NCBI GenBank assembly: GCA_039024435.1 | Contig: JBCCQH010000122.1 | Coordinates: 1 to 21,341, forward strand | Length of the DNA stretch: 21,341 nucleotides | Direction: 5' to 3' | From: JBCCQH01 sp039024435 | GTDB lineage: Bacteria; Bacteroidota; Bacteroidia; J057; JADKCL01 | Shown here: one piece after another, positions 1 through 8,087 of the stretch | Layout of the letters: each line of letters starts with the position of its first letter | Numbering within the stretch: the stretch's first letter is position 1 | Notes under the pieces: generated by a model | Seen by the model: the letters and a program-made list of their open reading frames with translations, nothing else | The model's database searches: none | What the model was told of the DNA's origin: nothing | Program-made: the position numbers and the translations under genes

Positions 1-67
1 ATCTTTGACAATTCTCGTCCTTGGGAAAAACTCTCCGGATAAATCACGTTCATTTCCCGCGAATTTT

Positions 68-93
68 AAGGGGCCATTTTGGCCCCTTTTTTT
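68..93 (+). terminator. Rho-independent terminator
   Basis: An 8-bp perfect stem (AAGGGGCC at 68-75, GGCCCCTT at 81-88) with an ATTTT loop runs into a seven-T tract. It should end transcription of a plus-strand gene lying upstream of the window. Nothing coding was recognised in bases 1-67. Confidence 0.9.
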
Positions 94-269
94 GTGCCCT
101 AAATCAGCGAATTTTTTGACTGAAATTACACAAGACAAAGTACAAAATCCACACCCTTCACTTACCTAAACCGCCCATAACACCCCCTGAAAGACCCTAG
201 ATTCGGTAAACTCAATTTTTTTAGGTAAAATCATCCCTAAACCTTATCTATCAGCAGACTAAAAATTTG
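94..269. other. Gene-free leader region
   Basis: Together with the terminator and promoter this makes up the gene-free stretch 1-323. It is AT-rich. No RNA gene, repeat or conserved short ORF was recognised between the terminator and the promoter. Confidence 0.6.
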
Positions 270-300
270 TTTGAAGGATTTAGGCATCTCTGTATATTTG
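270..300 (+). promoter_or_regulatory. Bacteroidota-type promoter for the lipoprotein gene
   Basis: TTTG at 270-273, a 19-bp spacer and TATATTTG at 293-300 exactly fit the Bacteroidota primary-sigma consensus (TTTG at -33, TAnnTTTG at -7). Transcription would start near 305-308, which favours the ATG at 324 over the upstream in-frame TTG at 267. Confidence 0.75.
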
Positions 301-323
301 TTTCTGTGCGACGTTGGAGTATC

Positions 324-932
324 ATGTTCATCCTCGGTCTGTTGCTGGCGACTGCCTGCCAACCTTCCCCATCGGACCCGGACGCCGGTCCCGATCCGGC
401 ACCCAGGTGTGCGGCTCTGGATACCCTGATGGCGACTCTGCACGCGGTGGACAGCTTGCTCCCCTTGCCGAACAATTGGCCGAACTGCTCGGATCGGCTC
501 CGGCGTGTGCTCGACCTCATGGAACGCAACGTACGCCAGGGCGATGAAAGCTGCCATTACCTCAATCAACAAAATTATCCGGAGCGGCCCCGTTTCCTCT
601 TCGTCGACCACCTCGCCGACCGTATCCGCCGCGATACCCTCTCGGAGGGGCTCTACTTCTTTGTGCGGTTGCGGGGTATCTTCAGTGATGACCCCGAAAT
701 CTCCGAGTATTTCTCCGAAGAACTCGCCCACGTCGCGCTGGTCAATCCGGTGGCCTACCTCGACTACCTCCACGCCAATCCCGACCAGGAAGTGATGCTT
801 CTCTACAGCACCAAGTGGACCCTCCTCGATGCCGACCGCCTCATCGGGCAGTTCTCGGGCTTGGAAGGCTCGGCGCCGGTCGTCGATTACCTGCGTGATT
901 GGAAAGCGGGTCGCCTCACGGGCGAACGCTGA
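324..932 (+). CDS. Small lipoprotein of unknown function
   Basis: A 202-residue protein with a very short signal peptide ending in a lipobox-like ATAC, so Cys12 would be lipidated after signal peptidase II cleavage; this points to the cell envelope. The start at 324 is preceded by GGAG at 316-319 and lies downstream of a well-matched promoter, so the longer TTG-initiated frame from 267 is rejected. The mature part is acidic with short helical segments and no motif I recognise. It contains a Cys pair separated by about 50 residues (CSDRL and CHYLN). It lies 39 bp upstream of an alpha/beta hydrolase on the same strand and may be cotranscribed with it. The -3 lipobox residue is Ala rather than Leu, so lipidation is likely but not certain. 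Confidence 0.7.
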   Translation: MFILGLLLATACQPSPSDPDAGPDPAPRCAALDTLMATLHAVDSLLPLPNNWPNCSDRLRRVLDLMERNVRQGDESCHYLNQQNYPERPRFLFVDHLADRIRRDTLSEGLYFFVRLRGIFSDDPEISEYFSEELAHVALVNPVAYLDYLHANPDQEVMLLYSTKWTLLDADRLIGQFSGLEGSAPVVDYLRDWKAGRLTGER

Positions 933-971
933 ACTTTCCTTCTCCGGCAAAGAATCCGTATCTTGCCCAGT

Positions 972-1637
972 ATGATTCCCCATCCCAAAATCTACCTCAT
1001 TCCGGGACTCGGCGCCGATGGACGCTTGTTTACCGGTCTGCGTGAAGCGGGACTGGAATTCGAGGTGCTGGAGTTCATTCCGCCCCACAAAGGCGAATCG
1101 CTGCACGACTATGCGGGGCGCCTCGCCGCTCCCATCGATGCCACCCAGCCTTTCATCATTGGCGGCGTCTCCCTGGGGGGTATCCTGAGCGTAGAAGTCG
1201 CTTTTCACAAACGTCCCGCCCAAGTCTTGCTGATTTCCTCGGTCAAAAACTCGCGGGAATTTCCGTTTTATTTCAAGCTCAACCGTTATTTGCGCCTCCA
1301 TCGGTTATTTTCGGGCAAGTTTTTCAAACGCTTTGCCCCCCGCGATCCCCGGCGGGGCATGGCCCCTTACAAGTGTGAAATTCTGGACCAGATGCGCCGC
1401 GATGCCGATCCCTGGTTCGTGCAGTGGGCGGTGGACGCGGTCATCCATTGGCGACGAAAAGAAGCCCCCACCGACACCCTCCACATCCACGGCACCCGCG
1501 ACCTCATGTTTCCCGGGCTGTTGCTCGGGGAGCGGCACAAAATCCGCAAAGGGAGCCACGTCATGGTGCTGAACCGGGAGCCAGAGATCATGGAAATCCT
1601 CCGCGCAGAACTGGCCTCCCCCGTTCAAACTGCGTAA
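972..1637 (+). CDS. Alpha/beta hydrolase
   Basis: A 221-residue cytoplasmic alpha/beta-hydrolase fold protein; the substrate is unknown. Near the N-terminus PGLGADGRLF resembles the oxyanion-hole strand seen in this superfamily. The nucleophile elbow is GVSLGG with Ser67. The likely acid is Asp177 in HGTRDLMFP and the likely base His196 in KGSHVMV, so a complete catalytic triad is visible. A TTG nine bases upstream (963) is in frame, but ATG at 972 is preferred. It follows the lipoprotein gene by 39 bp. At about 220 residues it is a compact member without a large lid domain. Esterase, thioesterase or lipase activity are all possible. Confidence 0.85.
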   Translation: MIPHPKIYLIPGLGADGRLFTGLREAGLEFEVLEFIPPHKGESLHDYAGRLAAPIDATQPFIIGGVSLGGILSVEVAFHKRPAQVLLISSVKNSREFPFYFKLNRYLRLHRLFSGKFFKRFAPRDPRRGMAPYKCEILDQMRRDADPWFVQWAVDAVIHWRRKEAPTDTLHIHGTRDLMFPGLLLGERHKIRKGSHVMVLNREPEIMEILRAELASPVQTA

Positions 1638-1647
1638 TTGAAGGAGC

Positions 1648-1678
1648 GCTGGGGACGAACATCCGGTCCATCCCCAGC
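1648..1678 (+). other. Hairpin downstream of the hydrolase gene
   Basis: GCTGGGGA at 1648-1655 pairs with TCCCCAGC at 1671-1678, giving an 8-bp stem with a 15-base loop, 11 bases after the hydrolase stop codon. No T-tract follows, so it is a weak terminator candidate or an mRNA-end stabiliser. Nothing else was recognised in the 222-bp gap up to 1859. Confidence 0.4.
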
Positions 1679-1859
1679 AAACTTAGCGGTATCCACCGAC
1701 GCAGGGCTTTGTTCCCCTTGAAACCGGTTGGTCCTCCCGACCGTCTCTGTGCCGCTTAGGTGACCAAGGAGCCGGGGATTTTCTTATTTCTGGCGGACGC
1801 CCGCGGAAAAGCTGGCTGGCTTCCTGGGGTTTTGTTCACGGCATTGCTTAATTTGGGGA

Positions 1860-2423
1860 ATGCACCACGTCCTCCCGGTCGATAATGAAATCGAACTTCG
1901 CTCCTGGCGCAACCAGGATGCCCCCAACTTGCTGGAATTGATTTTGGCCAACCGCGCTCACCTCGCGGAGTGGCTTCCCTGGCTCGACCAGCGCGGAAAT
2001 CTGCAGCAAGTCGCCGACTACATCACCCATTGTCAGTTCTCCGCCATCAGCAACAAAAATCGATTCTACGGGATTTGGGCGGACAATGAACTCGTCGGGG
2101 AAATCGCCCGGACGGGCACTTCCGAGGGGCATTTCTTTTGTTCCATGAGCTACTGGCTAGGATCCAATGCCCAGGGCCGCGGGATCGTTCACCGTGCCGC
2201 CGGTCGCTTGCTTCAGTTCAATTTTACGGAAATGGGCATGAACCGGATGGAGATCCGGGTAGCGATGGGCAATGCCCGTAGCCGCCAGGTGGTCGAGCGC
2301 TTGGGGTTTCAGTACGAAGGTTATCTGCGCCAGATCGAGTGGCTGAACGATCACTTCGTCGACCATGAGGTATTCTCCTTGCTGCGCGCCGAGTGGGAGG
2401 CACAAACCCCGGCGGGTCAATAG
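1860..2423 (+). CDS. GNAT acetyltransferase, RimJ/RimL type
   Basis: A 187-residue acetyl-CoA-dependent N-acyltransferase of the GNAT superfamily. The order matches RimJ/RimL and ribosomal-protein-serine acetyltransferases: an N-terminal ELRSW..QDA strand and helix, an AHLAEWLPWLDQ segment, a central beta-rich part (FYGIWADNELVGEI), the acetyl-CoA loop around NAQGRGI, then NRMEIRVAMGNARSRQVVERLGF, the usual C-terminal signature. The substrate may be a protein N-terminus, an amino acid or an aminoglycoside-like compound; the sequence does not say. The acetyl-CoA loop is followed by VHRAAG rather than the more usual EA-rich helix. The stop codon overlaps the end of the convergent DUF4286 gene by 7 bp. 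Confidence 0.88.
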   Translation: MHHVLPVDNEIELRSWRNQDAPNLLELILANRAHLAEWLPWLDQRGNLQQVADYITHCQFSAISNKNRFYGIWADNELVGEIARTGTSEGHFFCSMSYWLGSNAQGRGIVHRAAGRLLQFNFTEMGMNRMEIRVAMGNARSRQVVERLGFQYEGYLRQIEWLNDHFVDHEVFSLLRAEWEAQTPAGQ

Positions 2424-2731
2424 CTGGTCTCGCGCTCCAGAATCGTCCGGAACGCCACAAAACGGTCTTTGTAGCGGGCGGTGTGATCGGCTTGCAACGC
2501 GGGTGCGGCTTCTTCCTGATAGCGGACATAGGTCGCCAAATCCGGACACTCGTACTGCAAGTTGTAGGTGGCCAGTCCGGCGTCGGGCGCGGGTTCGAGG
2601 AGTTTTTGCAGGTGGGCCGTTTGGAAAAAGCCGGTGGCCATAACATCGGGAATGTGTACGCGCTGCATCCAGGATTTCCAGTCGGCTTCAATCGTCGCGT
2701 CAATGGTAACGGTCACGCTGTAAATGATCAT
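2417..2731 (-). CDS. DUF4286 family protein
   Basis: A 104-residue cytoplasmic protein closely resembling the Bacteroidota DUF4286 family. Visible family features are the MIIYSVTVTID N-terminal strand, the WKSWMQRVHIPDVMATGFF segment, and the C-terminal YQEEAAPALQADH followed by RFVAFRTILE. These short proteins look like a ferredoxin-like alpha/beta fold; their function is unknown. It begins 21 bp after the TPR gene, probably in one transcript. Its 3' end overlaps the acetyltransferase 3' end, with the stops at 2417-2419 and 2421-2423 on opposite strands. Confidence 0.88.
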   Translation of the reverse strand: MIIYSVTVTIDATIEADWKSWMQRVHIPDVMATGFFQTAHLQKLLEPAPDAGLATYNLQYECPDLATYVRYQEEAAPALQADHTARYKDRFVAFRTILERETSY

Positions 2732-2752
2732 GGGTATGCTCCTTTTGGCGAA

Positions 2753-3841
2753 TTATTTCTCCCTCACCACACTTTCCTTGAAATGTTTGTGGTAGGTATT
2801 GTGCAGAAACCAGCCCTCAAAGGCCTCATATTCGTCGCGTCCCTCTTCGTACCAAGCCAGGAATTCCTCAGGGCGGGCATCGTAGAGCAACCAGTAGGTA
2901 TAAGCCCGAAAATGGTTGCGTCCAGCGATCAAACGGTGCCACTCCAAGAGTCCATTGATCGGATGTTCAGGGTAGCGCGCAGGAATGTAAAACGCCACGA
3001 ATCGCCGCAGGGACACCAGCAGTTCCAGGGTGAGGACGTAGTTCGTGTCGGTCAATTCGGAGGCGTAGGCCTCGTCGTATTGCTGGGCGTACGCGGGCAC
3101 CGGGGTGGTGTCGCCCGCTACGGCCACGTGCAGGGATTCGGGCACCTGGTAGAATTTCCATTTGAATGCTTCCTGGAAATCAAACCAGCGGGCGTCGTCG
3201 TAGGCCTGCAACAGCAGTACACTCATCTCGCGGGTGCGCTCCCCGATGCGGTCGAGGTTCAGGTACATCTCGGCGTAGGCCGCTGCCCAAACGTAGTCGC
3301 CCCGGCGGTGGTGGACCTTGGCCGCAAAGTAGTAGTTTGAGGGGAAGGTGGGATTGCGGCGGATGCCTTCTTCCCAGTATTGCAGGGCGATGACGTCGTT
3401 GTCACGACCGTACTCGAGGATGCCCATTTCCAGGTACAGAAGTCCGGAATTGGGGAAGCGTTTCAGGCCATCGCGGTAGGTCTGAAGTGCTTCGTAGATT
3501 TTGCCCTGCTCATCGAGGCTGTTGCCGTAAAGTTGCCAGGCTTCAGGCCGGCCCCGCCGGCGGTTCATCATGGGCTTGACGAGTTCCTTGGTCTTTTCGA
3601 ACTGCCGGTCAAAAAAGTAGGCCTGGGCGAGCTGGATGGGGTATTGGGGGTTGCGGAGATCGAGTTTTTCGGCTTTGGCGAAGGCTTCGATGGCTTGGCG
3701 GTACTCACCTTTTTCCATGGCGTTGAGTCCCTGGACCGACATGCGGTGGGCTTCGGCACGTTCGTCGGCGGTTTGGGCGGGCATAGGGACCGCCCACAGC
3801 AGCGCGATGCCGGATACCAGGATGTAGTGCAGTAGCTTCAT
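2753..3841 (-). CDS. Exported tetratricopeptide-repeat protein
   Basis: A 362-residue protein with a cleavable signal peptide (hydrophobic from about residue 5, likely cut after PMPAQ near residue 23), so it is periplasmic or outer-membrane associated. Residues about 30-200 form four to five TPR units (GLNAMEKGEYRQAIEAF, AQAYFFDRQFEKT, YGNSLDEQGKIYEALQTY, EMGILEYGRDNDVIALQY and AAKVHHRRGDYVWAAAY). The C-terminal 150 residues are rich in Tyr, Trp and Phe and match no domain I recognise. TPR proteins of this kind usually scaffold protein complexes; no partner is evident here. The start codon lies 140 bp from the divergent toxin-antitoxin gene, so the promoter must lie in 3842-3981. Confidence 0.85.
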   Translation of the reverse strand: MKLLHYILVSGIALLWAVPMPAQTADERAEAHRMSVQGLNAMEKGEYRQAIEAFAKAEKLDLRNPQYPIQLAQAYFFDRQFEKTKELVKPMMNRRRGRPEAWQLYGNSLDEQGKIYEALQTYRDGLKRFPNSGLLYLEMGILEYGRDNDVIALQYWEEGIRRNPTFPSNYYFAAKVHHRRGDYVWAAAYAEMYLNLDRIGERTREMSVLLLQAYDDARWFDFQEAFKWKFYQVPESLHVAVAGDTTPVPAYAQQYDEAYASELTDTNYVLTLELLVSLRRFVAFYIPARYPEHPINGLLEWHRLIAGRNHFRAYTYWLLYDARPEEFLAWYEEGRDEYEAFEGWFLHNTYHKHFKESVVREK

Positions 3842-3981
3842 TGGCTTGGGGGAGTAAGATGCGAAAAGGTAGGGAGGATGGCAAGGGAGTCTGCGGAAGA
3901 GACCATTTGCTTGTTTAAGGCAATGCGCATCGCGGGCAATTTCTTATCTTTAGGTTATTGAACACGTGATCATCCCGCAAC

Positions 3982-4242
3982 ATGAATATTGAAGCCCTGA
4001 AACTTGATATTATCCAACGCATTTCCCAAACCGCCGACCAAGACCTTTTGGAAAGCATCCTTTCCCAACTGATCGACGATGAGATCGCCATTGGCATCTC
4101 CAATGGAAAAAGTTTCACGCGGGGCGATTTGAAAAAAGACATTGCGGCCGCCCGTGAAGACCATGCCCAAGGACGCACTTGCGATATTCAGTCGGTCCTG
4201 GCAATTGTAAAATCCAGGTACAACCAGTACCCAGCGCAATGA
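3982..4242 (+). CDS. Putative antitoxin of a RelE/ParE-type module
   Basis: An 86-residue protein whose stop codon overlaps the downstream toxin start (ATGA, 4239-4242). Its first half (MNIEALKLDIIQRISQTADQ) resembles the N-termini of small Bacteroidota addiction-module components, predicted to be helical. The rest (SNGKSFTRGDLKKDIAAARED) resembles no DNA-binding fold I can name. I therefore infer the antitoxin role mainly from gene order, size and overlap. A TATCTTTA sequence at 3945-3952 is one base from the Bacteroidota -7 motif, but no convincing -33 element was found. Confidence 0.7.
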   Translation: MNIEALKLDIIQRISQTADQDLLESILSQLIDDEIAIGISNGKSFTRGDLKKDIAAAREDHAQGRTCDIQSVLAIVKSRYNQYPAQ

Positions 4243-4529
4243 CGCTTACCTGGAGTGACCAGGCCCTGCGGCGCTTGGAAGACGCCTATGAAGATGCTTT
4301 ATTGATCTCCCCCGCGTACGCTCGCCGAATCAGCGAAGGCATCATCCGCACCAGTGAACTGATCGAGCAGTTTCCCAGGATCGGCATATCGAAAGGCACG
4401 GTCGGAGGCTCCGACCGAGAAGTGAGGCCCTTCCCTTTTGAGCACTACCGAATTTTTTATGAAATCACGAATGAAGAGATCCTAGTCCTGTCGGTTGTGA
4501 ATTCGAACCTTCCCTTCAACAAATTGTAA
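4239..4529 (+). CDS. RelE/ParE-family toxin
   Basis: A 96-residue protein with the layout of the RelE/ParE superfamily. It starts with the strand LTWSDQALRRL, followed by two helices (YEDALLISPAYARRI and EGIIRTSELIEQFP), then RIGI, REVRPFPFEHYRIFYEI and EEILVLSVVN. ParE members poison DNA gyrase and RelE/YoeB members cleave mRNA on the ribosome; the sequence does not decide between them. The chosen start overlaps the antitoxin stop (ATGA); a longer in-frame reading from 4179 lies inside the antitoxin and is less likely. The C-terminus NSNLPFNKL lacks the H-x-R-R tail common in ParE, so catalytic or target properties may differ. Confidence 0.85.
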   Translation: MTLTWSDQALRRLEDAYEDALLISPAYARRISEGIIRTSELIEQFPRIGISKGTVGGSDREVRPFPFEHYRIFYEITNEEILVLSVVNSNLPFNKL

Positions 4530-4590
4530 AGTTGCCCCCAACCGCGTAACCGACTCCGACTTTTCCTCCGCTACTTTTTGCGCATTTTTC

Positions 4591-4598
4591 TAAATTTG
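4591..4598 (+). promoter_or_regulatory. Candidate -7 element upstream of gldA
   Basis: TAAATTTG matches the Bacteroidota -7 consensus TAnnTTTG. The nearest TTTG (4577-4580) is only 10 bp away, too close for a standard -33 element, so the promoter call is tentative. It lies 79 bp before the gldA start codon. Confidence 0.4.
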
Positions 4599-4677
4599 CC
4601 ACCTACCGGAAACGCGTCCCGCAATCGGCAGGTTACGCCTCCGGCTTAGTCCGAACTATGAACGGCACACGCACACT

Positions 4678-5604
4678 ATGATCTCGGTCCAGCAACTCAC
4701 CAAGGTTTACGGTCCCCAAAAAGCCATCGATGCCATTAGCTTTGACATTGGGGCCGGGCAGATCGTCGGGTTCCTGGGGCCCAATGGCGCCGGCAAAACC
4801 ACCACCATGAAGATCATCACCTGCTTCATGCCGCCCAGCTCCGGCACCGTCCGGGTCGACGACCTCGATATCCAAAAAGATGCCCTTGCCATCCGCAAGC
4901 GCATCGGCTACCTGCCCGAGCACAATCCGCTCTACCTCGACATGTACGTCCATGAATTTCTGCGTTTCGTCGGGCGGCTCTACAAAATCGGCAGCAAGGA
5001 ACTCAAGGCCCGGGTTACCGAGGTGATCGAGCAGACCGGCCTCGGACGGGAACAACACAAAAAAATCGGAATGCTCTCAAAAGGCTACCGCCAGCGCGTG
5101 GGCCTCTCCCAAGCCCTCCTCCACGACCCCGACATCCTCATCCTGGATGAACCAACCACCGGTCTCGACCCCAACCAAATCGTCGAAATCCGCAACCTCA
5201 TCAAGGAAATCGGTGCGACCAAGACCATCATCTTCTCCACCCACATCCTTACCGAAGTGGAAGCCATCGCCGACCGGGTCATCATCATCGACCGGGGCCA
5301 CATCGTCGCCGACGAAGACATTGACACTTTGCGGGGGGGCAACAACAACGACCGCGTACTCCGGGTGGCCTTCGACAAGCCGGAAACAGGCCTGTCCGCT
5401 CTGGTCGCAGACCTCGGCGAAGCGGTGAGCCTGCGCCAGGAAGACAATTCCGGCCATGAATTCATTTTCCAATACCCCCGCGAAACCGACCTGCGCCGCC
5501 CAATTTTGGAGTACAGCCTTCAGCAAGACAATCCCATCCGTCGGCTCCAGCAATCGGAAAAAAATCTGGAAGAAATCTTCCGCAGCCTGACCCAGACGCC
5601 GTGA
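4678..5604 (+). CDS. gldA: Gliding-motility ABC transporter ATPase GldA
   Basis: A 308-residue ABC ATPase, the cytoplasmic nucleotide-binding subunit of the Gld ABC-2-type transporter required for gliding in Flavobacterium-type bacteria. Visible motifs are Walker A GPNGAGKT (34-41), the family motif GYLPEHNPLY (77-86), signature LSKGYRQRV (133-141), Walker B ILILDEP with catalytic Glu158, the D-loop GLDP and H-loop His189. The last 90 residues form the accessory domain typical of GldA/NatA-like ATPases. Its stop overlaps the gldF start by 4 bp (GTGA), indicating translational coupling. An ATG at 4658 opens a seven-codon frame whose TGA overlaps the gldA ATG. Whether this organism glides cannot be judged; the same transporter type also occurs in non-gliding Bacteroidota. 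Confidence 0.93.
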   Translation: MISVQQLTKVYGPQKAIDAISFDIGAGQIVGFLGPNGAGKTTTMKIITCFMPPSSGTVRVDDLDIQKDALAIRKRIGYLPEHNPLYLDMYVHEFLRFVGRLYKIGSKELKARVTEVIEQTGLGREQHKKIGMLSKGYRQRVGLSQALLHDPDILILDEPTTGLDPNQIVEIRNLIKEIGATKTIIFSTHILTEVEAIADRVIIIDRGHIVADEDIDTLRGGNNNDRVLRVAFDKPETGLSALVADLGEAVSLRQEDNSGHEFIFQYPRETDLRRPILEYSLQQDNPIRRLQQSEKNLEEIFRSLTQTP

Positions 5605-6395
5605 ACAATATCTGGACCATATTCCGCAAAGAGGTCGCTTCCTTCTTCAATTCGCTGGTCGGGTACATCGTCCTGGTCGTCTTTTTGGTGCTGACCGGAC
5701 TGTTCTTTTGGGTCTTCGACGAGCACGTCCTGATCACCGGCAAGGCCAATATGGGCCTGCTCTTCCAGTATGCCCCGGTATTTTTCATTTTCCTCGTCCC
5801 GGCGATCACCATGCGCTCATTTGCCGAAGAAACCCGCAGTGGCACCATCGAGTTCTTGGTCACCAAGCCAGTCACCGATTGGCAGATCATTTTGGGGAAA
5901 TTTCTGGCGGCGGCATTCCTGGTATTCATTGCCATTCTGCCCACCTTCATCTATTATTTTACCCTCGCCGACCTGGCCCTGGATCCGGGCACCATCGATG
6001 CGCCAAACAGCCCGGAACTGCTGCAAAACTTCAGTCCCACCTACAATACGCCCCTCGACAACGGACCGATCCTCGGTGCCTACATCGGACTGTTTCTGCT
6101 GGGGACAATCTTTGCTGCGCTGGGCATATTCAGTTCGGCCCTTACCGACAACCAGGTGGTGGCTTTCGTCGCCGGGGCCTTCATCAGCTTTTTCATGTAC
6201 TTCGGGTTTTCTTTTCTCTCGAATTTGGAATCGCTGACCAGCGTCAACCTGACGATTGACCAACTGGGCTTGATTGCGCACTTTGAATCGATCAGCATGG
6301 GCGTCGTGGATACGCGCGACATCGTCTATTTTGTAAGCGTCCTGGCCCTGACCCTGCTGCTGACGCGCCTGGTATTGAACTTGAAGCGGAGATAA
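5601..6395 (+). CDS. gldF: Gliding-motility ABC permease GldF
   Basis: A 264-residue ABC-2-type inner-membrane permease. About six membrane segments are visible, near residues 20-40, 53-71, 99-122, 157-180, 187-207 and 238-260. Between the second and third lies the conserved cytoplasmic stretch FAEETRSGTIEFLVTKP, typical of permeases paired with GldA-like ATPases. Translation starts at GTG, which overlaps the gldA TGA, and ends three bases before gldG. It should form the membrane channel with GldA and work with GldG; the transported substrate of this system is not known. Confidence 0.92.
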   Translation: MNNIWTIFRKEVASFFNSLVGYIVLVVFLVLTGLFFWVFDEHVLITGKANMGLLFQYAPVFFIFLVPAITMRSFAEETRSGTIEFLVTKPVTDWQIILGKFLAAAFLVFIAILPTFIYYFTLADLALDPGTIDAPNSPELLQNFSPTYNTPLDNGPILGAYIGLFLLGTIFAALGIFSSALTDNQVVAFVAGAFISFFMYFGFSFLSNLESLTSVNLTIDQLGLIAHFESISMGVVDTRDIVYFVSVLALTLLLTRLVLNLKRR

Positions 6396-6398
6396 GCC

Positions 6399-8087
6399 AT
6401 GCAAGGGAACGCAAAACTCAATACAACGCTGCAAATCCTGCTCCTGGTCGGGATTGTAATCGCAATCAATGTGATCGGGGGCAGCTTCGCCCGGCGCATT
6501 GACCTGACCGACGACCAGCGCCACACCATCTCCAAAGCCTCGGCCGACCTGCTGGAAAATCTCAACCAATCCGTCTTCGTCACGGTGTATTACGGGGGCA
6601 ATCTCCCCACCCATTACAAGCAGATGGAGGAGCAGATCCGCACGCTGCTGATTGAGCTGCAGCAGGCATCGGACTACCAACTGGACTACCAATTTGTCAA
6701 TCCAGACGAAGACCCGACGATCTTTCGCCGCTTTGCCGAGAAGCAACTCTTCCCCTTCCGGGTGAGCACCCCGACGTCCTACACCGCGCAAACTGAGACC
6801 CGGGTATTGCCCTACGCCCAGATCACCGTCGGCCAAGAGGACGTCATGATCAATCTGATCAACAACTGCATCTTCCGCTCCCCGGACGGCCAAATGGATT
6901 TTTCGGTTTCCTGCGCCCTGCAGCGCTTTGAGTACAACCTCATCTCCAGCATCTACAACATGACGCGGGAGAAGTTCAAAACGGTCGGTTTTCTGGTGGG
7001 ACACGACGAATACCCCAAGGAAGCCACCGGCGACCTGCAGCGCGACCTCGATCACTACTACAATTTCATTCAAGTGGACCTGCGCCAGGGCAAGCCCATC
7101 GGGCCTTCGAACCTGGACCTGCTCATCGTGATGCAACCGGACAGTGCCCTCAGCGACCGCGAAGTCTATGAAATCGACCAGTACATCATGCGCGGGGGAC
7201 GGGCGATTTTTCTGGTCGACAATGAAATCCTGGACTTCCGCATCGGGGAGCAAATGAGCACATTTACCTTCCTGCGCAACAGCAATCTGGACCTACTTTT
7301 CAACCGCATGGGCGTCAAAGTCAACGCCAACCTGGTCAAAGACCTCAGTTGCGGCCAGATCAGTCTGGAATCCTACACCACGGCCTACGGCAATGAATCG
7401 CGCCGGCAATTCTGGCCCTACTATCCGCTCATCCGCAACTTTTCCGGTCACCCCACGACCCGCTACATCAACCGTGCGATGATGCGCTACGCGGGCAGCA
7501 TCGATACCTTTGCCGTGGAAGGGCTGCGCAAGACTGTCCTCTGCAAAAGCTCCCCCAATACCTGGCTCAAAAACGGCACCCAGTTCATCAACATTGACCA
7601 GGAAGTCCAGCAGAAACCGGACCCCCAAAAATTCGTAGATGGGGGACAAATCATGGGGCTACTGCTGGAGGGCAGTTTCACTTCGGCCTTCGCGCTCTAT
7701 GGGGCGCCCCAGGATCCCGTTTTACCCCCGCCCAGTCAAGCCGCTCTGAAATCCTCGCGCGCCGACACCGATCCCCGGGTGATCATCATCTCCGACGGAG
7801 AGTTTGCCGTTGCCGACGTGGTCAACGGGCAGGCCCGCCGCCTACCCGAGGAAAACAAAACCCTGATGATGAACCTGATCGATTACATGACCGGGCAGGA
7901 CATCATCACTCAACTGAGGGTCCGCAATTTCCACGACCGGATGCTGGACCGGGAAAAAGTATTTGGCCGGGAAACCCTCATCCAAGCCGTCAACATCGGA
8001 TTGCCGGTAATTCTGGTCATCTTGTTTGGAGTCGGCCGCTCGATTATTCGCCGGCGGCGCAACAAAAATCTAAAAATCGAATCATGA
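6399..8087 (+). CDS. gldG: Gliding-motility auxiliary protein GldG
   Basis: A 562-residue membrane-anchored protein of the GldG/ABC-transport auxiliary family. It has an N-terminal membrane segment (about residues 12-30), then the diagnostic RRIDLTDDQRHTIS, a large periplasmic part containing an IFT52/GldG-like fold (VGFLVGHDEYP and LLIVMQPDSALSDREVYEIDQYIMRGGRAIFLVDN), and a C-terminal membrane helix followed by the basic stretch RRRRNKN. GldG is thought to sit beside the GldF permease on the outer face of the inner membrane and is needed for gliding where tested. It follows gldF by 3 bp and its stop overlaps the next gene by 4 bp (ATGA). Confidence 0.92.
   Translation: MQGNAKLNTTLQILLLVGIVIAINVIGGSFARRIDLTDDQRHTISKASADLLENLNQSVFVTVYYGGNLPTHYKQMEEQIRTLLIELQQASDYQLDYQFVNPDEDPTIFRRFAEKQLFPFRVSTPTSYTAQTETRVLPYAQITVGQEDVMINLINNCIFRSPDGQMDFSVSCALQRFEYNLISSIYNMTREKFKTVGFLVGHDEYPKEATGDLQRDLDHYYNFIQVDLRQGKPIGPSNLDLLIVMQPDSALSDREVYEIDQYIMRGGRAIFLVDNEILDFRIGEQMSTFTFLRNSNLDLLFNRMGVKVNANLVKDLSCGQISLESYTTAYGNESRRQFWPYYPLIRNFSGHPTTRYINRAMMRYAGSIDTFAVEGLRKTVLCKSSPNTWLKNGTQFINIDQEVQQKPDPQKFVDGGQIMGLLLEGSFTSAFALYGAPQDPVLPPPSQAALKSSRADTDPRVIIISDGEFAVADVVNGQARRLPEENKTLMMNLIDYMTGQDIITQLRVRNFHDRMLDREKVFGRETLIQAVNIGLPVILVILFGVGRSIIRRRRNKNLKIES

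Noticed and set aside
237..1301. A 354-codon open frame on the minus strand
   Set aside because: It is antisense to the lipoprotein and hydrolase genes, which have a promoter, lipobox and catalytic triad. Its translation has no recognisable motif and an Arg/Gly/Glu-rich composition typical of an antisense shadow in GC-rich DNA.
2393..3340. A 315-codon open frame on the plus strand
   Set aside because: It is antisense to the DUF4286 and TPR genes and shows no family motif; the minus-strand readings are convincing.
5817..7253. A 478-codon open frame on the minus strand
   Set aside because: It lies entirely antisense to gldF and gldG, whose motifs and membrane segments are clear. Long antisense frames arise here from codon bias.
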